The position numbers and the translations under genes were made by a program. The notes under the pieces were generated by a model. That model saw nothing but the letters and a program-made list of their open reading frames with translations. It did not search any database and was not told the origin of the DNA. A DNA stretch of 64,000 nt, from NCBI GenBank assembly GCA_035610835.1, contig CM069458.1, forward strand, positions 34,590,718 through 34,654,717, read 5' to 3'. Origin of the DNA: Ophiura sarsii (taxonomy: Eukaryota > Echinodermata > Ophiuroidea > Amphilepidida > Ophiuridae). Positions 32,401-45,871 of this stretch are shown here, piece by piece. Every line of letters starts with the position of its first letter. Within the stretch, counting starts at the first letter, position 1.

Positions 32401-33667
32401 AAAGGTATTTTCCCCCTCCCCCGATACACGCAAAAACATAGCCGTGGGAGTTAGGGTTAACTTAAACACGCGTCTAACTCACTGAAAAGTGAACGCACGA
32501 CCACTCCGAGGACGATATTTAAGGAGCGTTAATAAGGGCTTTGAAAACACCTGTTTAGTACGAGAATACGGGAATACGGCCTCAGGTGTTTATAGTGAAA
32601 CCAGTTGGTATAGCAATATTGATTGTGATTCATTGGTTAAGGCGTTAAGCTTGAGTATTTAACATTAAAACATGAGGATCTGCAAATAATCATAGAAGTG
32701 CAATTATGCTGAATGTGGATTACAATAGAAATGTTATCTTAATGCTCAAGGGAACTTACATAAAAATGAAGACGATAGTCTTCAAATATTTAAATGGCAT
32801 TATGCTGATGGTACTTCTTTAATATTGCACCATATCAGTTTTATTCCCTATCGGTGAAGGAAAATGGAACAGGCTATGTTTTCCGTTTTGATCATATATT
32901 GTCAATCGTTTCCCATGCAGTCATATTATATTTCCAGATAACAAATATTTTTGATTCTTATATACTGATGAAACAGCCATAATGATACGAAGATGAACAC
33001 TGTGGATAGGATTACATGAGTGCATTTAATGTAACTTGAGCAATTTATGATACGTAAACAATCCAATACATATAATATAACAGCATACAGCTGGCGACGC
33101 GGTACGTTGCGACGAACTCCTTTTAATATTAGCGACGGTACCGAAAACAATAATAACGATACGAAAACGGCAGTAACGACTAACAGCAGGTACGGTGACA
33201 ACAGCCCCACAATAAATATTCCCGGACCCCGGTGGTAAAAAAACCAATATAAGCCCAGCAATGTTCAATGTCATCTATCTTATTAATCGATTTCTTGGTA
33301 TAAATCAAATTGTGGTAGCTTTTCTAGTTATTAAACTCCAATCATAACTACGTCTATATTTGCGCATTTCAAAGCAACGTATTATCTCTATTCACTTGAG
33401 TGTAACCTTAAAACTGTTATCATATTACCTCACTGTTATCTTACAAGCCCCAGGATGTTTAATGTCCACCAACCTTATTATTCAATCGCTAGAAAAATGA
33501 AACACTTCACGGTATTTGTTTCTGTGGTTATTGAACTCCGACCATGACTATCAACCCTCAAACCGAGTATTATTTCAACACAGGCGATTACAACCCTCAG
33601 GTTGATTATCTTATTGATCTTATGTTATTTAGGAGCCAGTGGATATTGAATGTCGTCTAACCTTATC

Positions 33668-34204
33668 ATGGGTAATAAATCATCCCCTCCTACACCATTT
33701 ATCTGATTTATTTTACACCAACTGTGTCTGGCCAGCGCTAGTGCTACCATTTCCACCGCTGTCCTACATGTAAGCATAGCTCAAGGCTCTTTAGTCTGGG
33801 TGTAACTAGAAGCCCTATATACTACTTTTGAAAATGTTCTTGTGTTAAGAAAATCCAACTTTTAATTTCAATTTGTCATAAAAACTAGTGCTATATCATA
33901 TTTTATAAAAACAAAAGTTCAAATTTCGAGAAAAAAAAATCACATTATATTATCCAAAGAGCAGATTTTAGTTTTAAAACTAGCCCAAATCTGGCGGAAA
34001 GTCACCACGTTAACCAAGTCATGTCGCAACACTGCAGCGCCTCAGGCTTGTTTCTAGTTCCACCGCTGCAACACTCAAGGTCCCCCAGCATGCGGTCAAT
34101 GGTGTTGGATGGATGTAATTCTTGGAACTTACTAATACTAGCGTCATGGCCAGTTCAACCTGTCAAACTTGGGCTCAAACCTTACAGGCAACTGGAATGT
34201 AATG
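33668..34204 (+). mobile_element. CATTAC-ended element, copy in C1
   Basis: Similar over ~535 bp to 52256-52859 (+) and 38940-39495 (reverse). It ends GGCAACTGGAATGTAATG as the others do. The left end is shortened relative to them. The corresponding site of copy C2 (about 50845-50870) lacks it. Confidence 0.65.
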
Positions 34205-34804
34205 ATAATATGTGGTTATTGAACTCTACGATAACTAGTATATAAACCAACCTTCAAGTCAAATGTAATTGTAATTCAGGTGAATGTGCCCTTCAACACT
34301 ATTATTGTTTTACTCGTTTGTTATTTTGAAGCCTCGAGACGTTTATTGCCCACTCCTATAGAATTATTGGATGTTACTATATAGAAGGACTAAGTGATAT
34401 CCTATAGGTCAAGCATTTCAATTCAGGTTAACGTGCCCTTATTAATGTTTTACTTATTGTTTTACTTATTATTGCTGATTTCAACATATAAAAGCCCATC
34501 ATGCCCGCAGTTGTACATAATTTATTCATAACTTGTACGCATGATGCATTACTCACAGAAAACAGGCAAAAATGGTTCAAAAATTGCAGTGGTTTTGGCG
34601 GGGATTTGCATTGAGCTCATTTTATATATTCAGTTCTGCCAGGCCTGCAAGGATATCCCGGTCAGGGAAAATGTACACTATATTTGTTACTACATTTCAA
34701 TGAATAATGTATTCATATTGAATATCAATGAATAATGTATTCATATTGAATAGTGAAATGCAAAGTATTTTTCCATATAATGAAAGCGCTGTACCTCTAA
34801 TATA

Positions 34805-37093
34805 ACGGTTCATCAACCCCTAAAAATATCCCTCGCAAGCCATGGATTACTTCAGCTATTCTTAAATCCATTAATCGCAAGCAAAAGCTGTATAGAAAGT
34901 ATGTGGGTCATCCAACGGTCACAAATAAAGCACATTATATAACGTACCGTAATATCCTAACTACTATGATTCGCACCTCTAAGAAAAACTATTACGCTGA
35001 AAAACTAGATGCCTGCAAACGTGATACAAAACAAACATGGAATATATTAAAAAGTATCCTCAATCGACATGGTAGGCCCAACCCTCCAACGTCAATAATA
35101 TTGACATCACGGATCCAGTTGAGATTGCGAACCACTTTAACTCATATTTTGCAAATATTGGTCTTACTCTCGCTAATAAAATTCCACCCGCGAATACTAG
35201 TTTTCATCATTACTTGAATAAAGCTACCTCTCCAAAGGACTCTTTTTTCGTTACCCCAACAGATAGCGATGAAATTATATCTTTATGTAAAACTCTTAAA
35301 TCAGGAACAAGCTGTGGTTGTGATGATATTAAACCCGATGTTATAAAAGCTGTCAGTGATCTTATTGCTAACCCTCTTGTCCATATATTTAATTCATCAT
35401 TGAGCTCTGGTGTTGTACCAACAAAGCTTAAAATTGCCAAAGTTGTTCCTATCTTTAAAAAAGGTGATCGTCAAGATTTGCATAATTATAGGCCCATCTC
35501 TGTCCTCCCTGCTTTCTCTAAAATCTTGGAACGTATTATGCACAAAAGACTATTTAGCTATGTTAATCGCTTTCATCTTTTACAGGACTGTCAGTTTGGT
35601 TTTCGATCCAATCATTCATCATATATGGCTATACTTGAGGCATACAATAACATTATTACTGATCTCGATAACAAAAAATTCTCATTAGGTATCTTCTTGG
35701 ACCTCTCCAAGGCATTTGACACAATAAATCATGATATTCTATTATCGAAACTTAACCACTATGGTGTCCGTGGGAAGGCCTTGGACTGGTTCAGAAGTTA
35801 CCTAACCAACAGATCTCAATTTACTATCTTCGACCGCCATTTTTCGTCTAATTTAGATTTATCCTGCGGAGTTCCACAAGGCTCGATCTTAGGTCCCCTC
35901 CTGTTTATTATTTACATAAATGATATTGTTTTTTCAAGTAATTTCTTTAAATTTGTAATCTTTGCCGATGATACAAACTTACTTGCATCTCACAGCAACA
36001 TGACCGATCTTATCAACACTGCAAATGTTGAGCTCACCAAAATATCTACCTGGCTAGATGCTAATAAATTAAATGTTGATAAAACTACTTTTATGCATTT
36101 TAAAAACAGGTATGATACACGAATTCATAATTATAATGGCATAACAATTAATAATATTCCAATTGTTAAAGTTTCGAGCACAACATTTCTAGGTGTTATT
36201 CTTGACGAATCACTAAATTGGCAACGTCATAATACTCATATTACAAATATGGTCTCAAAATACTCGGGAATCCTTTTCCGCTTAAAACACACATTGTCAC
36301 CTCACATCTTATTTTCGCTCTATACAAGCCTCGTCCTTCCTCACCTTCATTATTGCAACATCATATGGGCTGATTCTAACAACTGCAACCTCAATTCAAT
36401 TCATGTGAAACAAAAGAAAATTATTCGTCTTTGTTCAAATTCACATTACTTAGCTCATTCTACCCCTTTGTTTGCAAAATTGAAAACCCTCACTATTTAT
36501 GACATTCATAGGCTACAGAAGGCTATTTTTATGTATAAATTTGCAAATAACATGTTACCTGATTTATTTTCTCATTACTTTAATAAATCAGATGTCTTCC
36601 ACTCCTATGGAACAAGGTTTTCACATCTTTATAGACCCCCAGAACTGATCTTGCTAGACATACTATTAGAAGACAGGGACCATTGGAGTGGAATGACATT
36701 AATGATGATATTCGACACTGTAAATCAGTCAGAAGTTTTAACAATAGATATAAAAAATATTTACTATCGTTTTATTCATGAGGTCATAACTAAGAACTTC
36801 ATTCCTAATATATGTATAATTATACCGGTACTTATAAATCCGTATTCTATCGCCTTGATGTCTTACATAATCATTATTCACAGATGTACATTATAATCGT
36901 TACTGATCTGTTATTGTAATTTTGTTCATGCCGTTGCCAACATACACCCGAGTTCTTTGCATTATAGCTAATGATTTTTATTTAGGTGGCCAGTACTTCC
37001 CGAGCTCTGCTCTGATTTGGTCAACCTACCATAGTATATTAATTGTATTGTCATTATTATGTATCTCATTTGTGGAAAATAAACTGAACTGAA
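34805..37093 (+). mobile_element. CR1/Jockey-type LINE, 5'-truncated, with (ACTGA)n tail
   Basis: The left flank CTAATATA (34797-34804) and right flank CTGATATA (37094-37101) differ at one base and look like an 8-bp target duplication. Copy C2 shows the empty site at about 53214-53230. The 3' end is AATAAACTGAACTGAACTG, a short pentanucleotide tail. 5' part including any endonuclease is missing. Confidence 0.85.
34807..36781 (+). pseudogene. Reverse transcriptase of the CR1/Jockey-type LINE, frameshifted
   Basis: A pre-RT segment (KPWITSAILKSINRKQKLY, SKKNYYAEKL) lies in one frame to about 35095, then the frame shifts. The RT frame runs 35120-36640 with NYRPISVLPAFSKILERI, motif A DLSKAFDTINHD, motif B GVPQGSILGPLLF and motif C FADDTNLL, then YHN-type C-terminal sequence. 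A second shift near 36650 separates the last block (GPLEWNDINDDIRHCKSVRS), which stops at 36779-36781. RT motifs are intact, but the two shifts make it a pseudogene. Confidence 0.85.
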
Positions 37094-38939
37094 CTGATAT
37101 ATCTGGGTGTATTTATGGCGTTAACTTCTTTCCAATACAATATTACTTTAACAACCACGGTTCACCATTAAATTCAATTTAACTTTTAAGGGGAATTATA
37201 CATGGCCTTTGATTGTCTAATAAAACTGGCAAATGTCTATTGTAAACAAAATAACTACGCCTGCTATTCTCTATTTAGTGAAACACAACACAGGAAAATA
37301 ATATTTCTATTTGGAAATCCTGTATTCCCTGATGTAATTACAATTAATATTAACTTACTTATGTTGAAGGCTTCAGGTTAGAGCAGTTTTACTCGTGAGA
37401 GTTTTTGTAACTTTTGTCTAGTTTGCGAGTAGGCTTTCATCACGTTAAGTGATTGTTTTCATAATATTTTGCCTGCCATGCAAACACGATACAGAATTAC
37501 AAGAGCTAATGTGTGATCGGAAGAACCTTAACGGATGTACATTTGATATGATATTCAATTATAGAGGCTATAGATCAGATATTAAATTAGTAAAGGCTTC
37601 AGGTGATAGTCCCAGATTCCATTAGATCAAAAGCCTTATATCTTGCATTTAAAACACGATATCAAACCTACTTTATTGATAGGATAAGATAATTGTATAG
37701 GATTCCGAAAATGTATAGTTTGCTCCACTTCCGATGTTTGGTTAACTTGTTATCGGGTGAAACGTAAAAAGGTGGTTGACCTTTGATGTTTTTTACCATC
37801 TAAAGTGTCTGTGGTACCTTATAAAGGGGTCAAAAGGTCAGGTTCTATATAGGTCAATACCTTGACCTTTTGACCCAAACAAAATATTCCCGGTGGTAAA
37901 AAACCAAAAAAAATTGAATCCTTGTAATCATACGAACAATATGAGATATGTTTTTTCAAAATCGGAGCAAGTTTAAATGTTGACCCATAGGCAAAGTTCA
38001 ATGACCTTTTTACGAGAATGGTCACTGAAATGAGGTTTTTGACTACATTACCGCGTAACAAAGGGTCAATCGGACCCATAGATTTCTTTTTGATATTGAG
38101 AGATTGAGCTTTAAATGGATATACTATTTAGCAGTATTTTTAAACATTCAGCAAACCACCTACAGCCATTTATTAGGAAGGATTTATCAATTATTTTAAT
38201 TCAGTAGCTACGTTTTTTTGTAACGACAGCACTTGTCGACTTGTCGCCTTGCCGAAACGAATAATACCAACCCTTCATCCGACAGGTGACTTGGGCTTAA
38301 TTTACGAGATAAGTAAGCTGAAGTTACACCCACTCTGTAAGGTCCCTCTAAATGGATACACAATTATATATAAATTGAAATCAAAGTGACATGAATTGGC
38401 TCTAGGCTAGGCATTATGTAATGCGGCGTTAACCAGGTGGGATGATGGTTGGAACGGAATCTATAACATAAGTTATGCTGGATTATCGTTTATTGCTTTG
38501 GCATAATTTAAAGGTAAGGAATTGACTAAAATCATATCTTGAGGGTATTTTGATAGATGAGTACGTAATATTTGTTTCTTGTCGTCGATCTGGTACAGTG
38601 AGTGGGTAGAAAAACGTTCGTTTTCAAATTAATCTTATATTCTCTCTCTAGAATACCTATAATACGTTTTATTAGATACGTTTGACCCTAATCCACTATG
38701 CCTGGGATGAGTAGTTAAAATATCAGGTTTATCGGACAAAATAAGTAGGGGAATACCGGCCGGTTACCCTGTCTTGGTCCTTTATAAGCAAGCCAAAGAA
38801 CCAGTTTCGAAAATCTTATGATTTTCGTCGGTATGTAATAGTCCACCATGATCACGTAACAAGGGTTACGAAAATTATTCCGAGCAGTTGGATTCAGTAA
38901 CAGAAATAAAAACGTCAGTTAGCCCATGATTTGAACGTG

Positions 38940-39495
38940 CATTACATTCCGGTTGCCTGTAAGGTTTGAGCTCAAGTTTGACAGGTTGAACTGGCCATGA
39001 CGCTAGTATTAGTAAGTTCCACCCAAGAATAACATCAATGTTGAGTGTGGCAGCGGTGGAACCGGTAGCAAGCCCGCAGGCGCTGCAGTTTTGCCACATG
39101 ACTTGGTGACTTTCAGCCAGATTTGGACTAGTGTTAAAACTAAATCTGTTCTTCGGATAATATAATGGGATTTTTTTTTAAATTTGAACTTTTGTTTGTA
39201 CAAAATTTGATATAACACTAGTTTCTATGATAAATTGAAGTTAAAAGTTGGAATTTCTTAACACAACAACATGTTTCAAAAGTAATATATAGGGATTCTA
39301 GTTACACCCAGACTAAAGAGCCTTAAGCCAAGTTTAGGACAGCAGTGGAAATGGTAGCAAGCACGCGGGCAAGACACAGGTGGTGTGAAATAAATCAGAT
39401 AAATGGTGTTGGAGGGGATGATTTATTACCCTGGATAAAGCATCAAAGCCGTGGACAAGAGGGTTGGATAACATACAGGGAACGGAACCGTAATG
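38940..39495 (-). mobile_element. CATTAC-ended element, inverted copy in C2
   Basis: Ends CATTACATTCCGGTTGCCTG and the complement of CATTACGGTTCCGTTCCCTG are imperfect inverted repeats. It interrupts the C1-like sequence TGATTTGAACGCG|TACTTTCATTT (empty site at about 30241-30260). A short CGT duplication may flank it. The two minus ORFs here (38875-39218) are repeat shadows. Confidence 0.75.
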
Positions 39496-40903
39496 CGTAA
39501 TTTCATTTAGAGGGAGGCATTACCAACTGTTTAGCAATGTCATTGCATCTGAAATGTTAAGATAAACATCAATGTAATAAAATCATATCGAACGAAAACA
39601 TCTTTTCTTTTTTAACTCTACCATACATATCTCCGTTTGTTTCCAATGGACGTATTAAAGCCCATTTATACTACACATAACCATAGCTATCGAATGGCAA
39701 TAAATGCAACATTTGAATGTTTAATAACAGGGGTTCAACTTGTTAACAATCCAATAATGGAAAGGCCTTCAAAATATTACTTGTGTTGCTTTTAGTGTTT
39801 TTATCACCGCCGACATGTCACTTTGTGTATCTTAAACGTAAATCACACATGCAATTATAAAACGATCCACTTATTCAAAATGTACGACAATAATAATAAT
39901 AATAAAAATCACTGCATACAAAAGGCCTGGAGGAGAGTCATTAGGCATACGGGAATACTCATAACCGTACCATATAAAATGTACAACAATATATGTTTTC
40001 GAGGAGCGCATGATGTATAATATTTTACTGTAAATTAACTCTATAGAGTTCAAAAGTGCATCCTTTTGAGCGGTATTTGAATGCAAATAATTCAAGCCCT
40101 TAAATGGTAAAAGGTAGCCAGCTTTTTACAGGACCGACTGACCCATGATTTTCAAATGATATTAGATTTTCTGGCATACTATTATATACTCCACATCCGT
40201 TCAGCATTTCAGTTTGATGTAGTTATTCAGAGTTATCCAAGCCCAACTCGCGCCAAATCTCGTTACTATTCAAAGGCACGTAACTATCGACAATTATCCG
40301 AAATCCAAGGATTGAAACAGACACTGGGCAGGATTTACAACACTGTAATGGTACACCGTGCAATGAACGTTGTAGCATGGCCATGAATACCTAACCAGAA
40401 CCACAATATAAAACTGACCTTAACTCTCTCTCTAAACGATCTTGGGTCTTGACATATTGTGCTTTTCATGGCATGCCAGGTAGAGGAAAATAAACTTTAA
40501 ATTATAAAAGTATACGCTCAAACAAAACAGACCATCATTATTTAATATGTTCTTCTTATTATGAAAGCGTTTCAAAATGTTGATTGAACAATAGGTACAC
40601 TCATTTGAAAGCATTTAAAAGGTAAGTGAATAAGGATTTACAAAATCTGATGATAAAGCTGCAGAATGCGTAAGTGAATGATATAACCTCTAGAGTATAG
40701 AAATTAGCATTGTACGCTGGTAGTTATGATGAAATTGTAACTTAATCCCTTTGATAATTACTCGTCTATAGAAGGATTTTTATTTTGGTATTTAATTAAA
40801 ATCCTTTACAGGTGTTCCAATGCGTTTCAGTTATTGTAACTTAGCTTCAAGAATTAGTCAATTTAGTGCTCATGATTTGGAAAATATTGCTATGGATATA
40901 TTA

Positions 40904-41137
40904 ACACTTTCCACGCGGCACTCGTATATGCAGACGACAGGTCCTAAATGTAACAATATGTTTCAAAAATGTCAACATTATTGAATTTCATAACAATATT
41001 TGGAATCACCATGAGAAATTCATTAACATAAGTATAAACATACCTAGAATTGGCTAAGTAATCCTTTGAAAATTGGGAACGGTTTCTGACAAATCTGTTT
41101 TTGTATATGGTAAAACTAATAACCGCGTGGAAAGTGT
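40904..41137 (+). mobile_element. Small TIR element ACACTTTCCACGCGG, TA-flanked (234 bp)
   Basis: Ends ACACTTTCCACGCGG and CCGCGTGGAAAGTGT are perfect inverted repeats with TA on both sides (40902-40903, 41138-41139). A second copy begins at 63930. TA duplication fits Tc1/mariner-like elements. No ORF. Confidence 0.8.
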
Positions 41138-42570
41138 TAGTAGGTTGAATATTACAAAGCTTCTGCGGGTTGTTGGATATGGAATGACAAATTGTATTGA
41201 AAATTAGACTTTATAATGAAACATCTTATTTATTAATTAAGTGATAGGGTTTGTCGTGAGTGTTAGTCCTTCCCATGTGGTGAGAAAAATCCCATGATAT
41301 CATCAATCTACGAAATAGCGGATACCATCTTGTCAGAAATACTGAACACCTAAAAAAAATACAGCGGAATGAGTTGGATGTCTGGAATATGTTATTGAGT
41401 TACAGGTAAAAAGAATTCACAAATTATTATGCTTTGGCCTGTTTTCTCAGTTGGTAAATTGTGTGTAATTTAAAAAAAAATAGACATTCGATTTTAGTGG
41501 GGTTTGGACTATAATACTGTAGCAGTTCCACCTGCTTTTAAAATGATGGAAAGGTATCAAAATTGGAAAAACTGCCGACGTGTGACTCATTTTGCTTGAT
41601 CATGTCAGAGATAAGATCTTAATTTAAGCGTTTTAATTCTAACAAGCGTTATTAATTTTAGCATTTTTCGCTTTCATCCCCTAATCGCAAAAAGGGTAAT
41701 TCACATTCCTTTGAAGTGAGTGATTTTAATGTCGGTGTTGATTATGACAAAAACAAGAAACACAATTTGAAGACAAATATCTACAGCCTATACTGGTGTC
41801 TCTAGTCTACAGAGTTTTAGTCCATGTGTTGCTTTGTGATCCCTTCCGGGGATCCGATAACTTTGAGTAAGTCGCTTCTTACAGGACGAGTGTAATATAA
41901 AATATGACATACAATAATGTGTTTAACTATCCAGTTTTGTTAATACACATGTCGGTATACCTTAAAAACCTTAAGCAATAGTAACGTATTTATGCCTAAT
42001 TGTGAGGCCATCATGCATGGTCAGTGCCCATTGAACAAAGGTTATCAGCAAACAGGAAAACACATTTGCGTTTTTTTTTCTATTAGGCGCCAGCACCAAT
42101 GTCATTTTCAGTAGATGGAACCCATTTGTGCAATATCATTTATTATATCTATTCGTATTTGTAATTAAACCATCGATTGGTTTAATATAATATGGTCTCT
42201 TTATAGTGATTATATTCTAGGTAACGGTCTGGGGTGAAACACTACACCATTCAAATATGCTTCAATAGCAGCGGTCAGCGTTATGTTTGCTTATCAACGC
42301 GTTCTGCCGCACTGATATGGTCATTCAATACTCGCCTGGTCATCAATATATGACACATATCTGCCCACTGACATTTGAAGAGCCCAGAGGTGTAATATAA
42401 CCGTTATAGCAACAGTAACCAATTACCACATCGACATGTCTTAAAGTCTGGTTTACTGTCTCTCCACATAACAGACGGGTGTGCAATTGTGTATGCGAAC
42501 TTACTTACGTTTTGTGAGTAAAAGTGTATACCTTGTATCTTAAATGATTGAAGTAGAATAAAAAGACATT

Positions 42571-43034
42571 CGGCCGAGTGCACCAATGACGGGTAGCTGA
42601 AGAATAGTGCTACCTCGCTAGTAACTGAGGCGCCCAACAAATATTTGTAATATCATGATAGTCCTTATTTTTGAAAAAGCGGTAAACAAACTTGCGACAT
42701 TTTTGTCCATAAAATGTCATCATTTTTTCCGGATCGCAGGCCGACTCCATGTGATTCTTTATTTACACACGAGTGACGACACGTTTTAAATATTACGGAG
42801 GACCATTCACGTCAGAATTTTACAGTTAACACTTGGCATATGCGCCAATTAATTTTGTAAGGGGACGATGCTGATTAATGTGGATATTTACCTCGCTAGT
42901 TGCTATTCTGGTGTTACTCGCCAGTTATGCTCTAAGAAATACATCGTTAGTAAGTAACGCTACAGTTAGAGCATAACTACTAGGGCGGTAGCTTACCTCC
43001 GTATTAAGTTACTCGTCATTGGTGCACTCGGCCG
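42571..43034. mobile_element. Small TIR element CGGCCGAGTGCACCAATGAC (464 bp)
   Basis: The 20-bp end CGGCCGAGTGCACCAATGAC is inverted exactly at the right (43015-43034). An internal hairpin GTTATGCTCTAA / TTAGAGCATAAC lies at about 42926-42980. No clear target duplication. The ORF at 42404-42640 crosses the left boundary and is not supported. Confidence 0.75.
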
Positions 43035-44082
43035 ACTGAGGGGGAAATCATTTGCAATACGAGGTTTGAGGAAGTATTTTAATGGCATAGATGTACTTTT
43101 CACTTTCAGAAAAGGGATGGGAATTACACATAATTAGAGATACCAAGCTTCTGCCAACATAATTTGAAGATCAGTGTCCGTATTCTCGTACGTATTTAAA
43201 CGTGATTTTATCAACAGCGTTTAACTAAACGCAATCTCGAAAATTTGATTAACTTAAAAACGCGTCTTACTCACTGACAAGTGTCGTACTGTAAACACAG
43301 GTAAGGGGTAGTTTAACGCGCGTTTAACTGAACTCTGGCACCAATTGTACACCTTGAATGATTATTCAACCGTGCCTAATGCATGCTGAAGGGCAGATTG
43401 TGTAATCTTAAAAATACACGTGCATTTGAGGAATTCGGTCGATGTCTATTGTAACCCATTTGAACCACGATACATTGAATACCTGTATTACAGAGATCGC
43501 ACGACTACTCAGGGGACGAGATTTACGGAGTTTAAATTTGAGATTTTTTAAATACGTCATTTAAAAGATAACGCGAGTATAATTTAGACACAAGTTTAGT
43601 TTTAGACACGTTTTTAAGTTAAAACCGTGTCTAGTACGAGAATGCGGCGCCTGGTGTGAAAACATGTATAATATATCATTATCGATTGTGATCCATTGGT
43701 TAAGGCGTGAAGCTTGAGTCTATAACATTAAAACGTGAGGATTTGGTGAAGAATCATAGAAGTGCAATTATCAAAAGAGCGGAATATGATTAAAGAGAGT
43801 TCATTTACTATTGTAGATGGAGGTACATGCAAGACATAATGGAGATCATTACATGGATAAATAAAGTGGGTCATTGGTGTACAAATGTAAGGCATGGGGG
43901 TATATTTTTTCTTTCCCTCCAATATCAGATTACGCGCCAAGCAGACCTTCATCTGGATTGGGTGCAGAGTTCTTAACATTAGGTAAGTATCAGAGGATGT
44001 ATCCCGGGATATTTAACGTTAAACTGGGGTGCTAAGCATGGACAGGTTACCATTAGAAATTGGTCTGAAAATCCTCAATATA

Positions 44083-45139
44083 CGAGGGTCATTCAATAAG
44101 TTCTACCTCCTACCTCATAATTTTGCTATTATATAAGCCAGTCGTATGAAAATATTCCACAATTGTAGCTTTGAATCTCAGCTACAAATTCATAGTAAAT
44201 TGGTCTGAGTACTGGTTGTACTTTTTTGGAGATGCCGTGAGAACCAGACATCCATTTAGTGCGACGGAAACGGATAAAAAACAGCCAAATGTATCATTGG
44301 TGCTATTCGTTTGGCCAATTCTAAGAGACAGAACGTACCTATCGGTCAATTAAAACCGTTCTATATATGTCTATTGAACAGAATATAAACAATAAAAGTG
44401 ACTGATTTCTTGGGGAAAATACCCTATAATTAGCCATAACTAGACCAGGACAGCTATCAATCTAAACCCTACCCTATAGATAACCGCTGCAAAAGTCATA
44501 TTTGCTTTTCATAACTGAAGAACTAAGAGATCTTCATTATACTGGACTAAATGGAGGGATTTCAAGTATTTCGAAGAGATTTTCTATCACTGAGTACCTG
44601 ATTGACTATTCTAAATGTTGCATATAAGGAAAACTCATAAAGTTACTATCATGTAAAGATTTCACATTCGAGGCATCACTGTGGCTTGACTTGTAACAAT
44701 GAAAATTTGACCGAATAGCAGTATTCCCGTATGCTAAAGGCGTAGCAATACATTCGAGGTGATAGTATACTTTTTAAAGCCTACAAAAGTTAATATTGCC
44801 TACGATATGATTGATACATGATAATATAGTATCATATTCAGAAATTGTCCATTGTTTTCTATTTTCAGTATTTAATTCGGGCTGTTATATCTAATCATAC
44901 AATAGGGATAGAAAACGAAAAAACATGTATTTATCTTTAGGGTAATTGTCCGTGTCCGTTGTCCAAAATCTCTCTATGGCTTTGATCGCATCATAACAAG
45001 AGTGAAACAGGTATCAATTATCATTTACTATCAATGTGTAGCTATGATTCAGAGCTATAATTATGACAAATGTCATGAGGCTGACATTCATATTAATGAT
45101 GTTATGAGTGAGGAGGTAGAACTTATTGAATGACCCTCG
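44083..45139. mobile_element. Mariner-type element with long TIRs, no transposase (1.06 kb)
   Basis: Ends CGAGGGTCATTCAATAAGTT and its complement, with TA on both sides (44081-44082, 45140-45141). CGAGGGT-ends with TA duplication are characteristic of mariner. The arms remain similar for about 125 bp (GTAGCT, GATTCA(A/G)AGCTA, ATTTACTAT). No DDE transposase motifs are visible. The ORF at 44171-44353 is unrecognised. Confidence 0.75.
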
Positions 45140-45345
45140 TAGTATCTTAATTATTATTAAAATTAAAATTATCTATCCAAATTCGTCACTTACTCTCACA
45201 CAAGCTTATTATACCGTATAGTTACGTCATTTCGGCACCAAATACTATATTGTCAACGCCTAATCAAAATACCACGACACATGCGGTAATATAACACTAG
45301 TTTATTCATAGCTGCAATGATTACCATTTTGACACGAGAACCAGA

Positions 45346-45665
45346 TAGCACTGTGAGGAATACTTGCTTTGGGGCAAGCGGTGAAGGACGGAAAACAAGA
45401 TATCACCAAGAGGAATACTTGTTTGGGGGCAAACGGAAAACAATACCTCTGTGAGGAATACTTTTTGGGCGCAAAGGGTGAAGGACGAAAAACAAGATAC
45501 CACTAAGAGGAAAACTCTCTTGCGCGTAAAAGATGGGTATATCCTTGGTGTAAGACATTCATAAGTTAGACTAGTGTAAAGACCCCAACTCTCTTGCGCG
45601 TAAAAGGTGGGTATATCATATCCTTGGTGTAAGACTTTCATCAGTTAGACTAGTGTAAAGACCCC
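45346..45665 (+). repeat. Compound tandem repeat (two unit types)
   Basis: Three units of GAGGAATACTTG...GGCAA(A/G)CGG (45356, 45409, 45453) are followed by two units of AACTCTCTTGCGCGTAAAA ... GACTAGTGTAAAGACCCC (45513 and 45587). The 106-codon minus ORF (45321-45641) is a translation of this repeat. Confidence 0.75.
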
Positions 45666-45821
45666 ATTACCATGATTACGGAATAAAGTGGTATAATCCT
45701 TTAATCCGTCAACAGGGAATTTTGTGCTAGGTTAATTCAGTGCTGCCGTACATGAAGGACTTGTCCTGCCCACGCCCTCCACGAAGGCTAACAGTAGCTA
45801 TAAAACCAGTGAAAAGGTATC

Positions 45822-45871
45822 AAAGTTGCCAGCCTAATGAAGCTACCACCGTGGTAGTGAAACGTCATTAA
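45822..45871 (+). pseudogene. 3' terminal fragment of a third Penelope-like element
   Basis: The frame ends QSCQPNEATTVVVKRH-stop, matching the QSCQSDEAVSLTVKRN-stop end of the PLE at 15139. Upstream sequence (about 45740-45820) may be more of the same end in another frame. RT and endonuclease are absent. Confidence 0.6.
45834..45863 (+). ncRNA. Hammerhead-like core hairpin of the third PLE end
   Basis: CTAATGA, AG, 6-bp stem CTACCA/TGGTAG with 3-nt loop CCG, T, GAAAC. Stem length, loop length and flanks equal those at 17714, but most stem pairs differ by paired changes. The third base of the box is A not G, which would impair a hammerhead, so this copy is probably decayed. Confidence 0.5.

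Larger units (their letters stand above)
27704..37660 (+). repeat. Segmental duplication C1/C2, copy C1
   Basis: Starts at GATTCCGAAAATGTATAGTT (27704), repeated at 37701, an offset of 9997 bp. Collinear matches follow: 28080 with 38080, 28215 with 38222, 29620-29740 with 38640-38755, 30170 with 38867, 31420 with 41832, 32625 with 43680, 32790 with 45942, 33280 with 47228, 33640 with 50786, 34720 with 53160, 37200 with 53330 and 37590 with 54285. Copy C1 alone holds the 28680 array, the hAT element at 29752, TIR elements at 30626 and 31902, the tRNA-like SINE head, and the LINE at 34805. Confidence 0.85.

Noticed and set aside
45321..45641. 106-codon minus ORF
   Set aside because: It is a translation of the compound tandem repeat, and no domain is visible.
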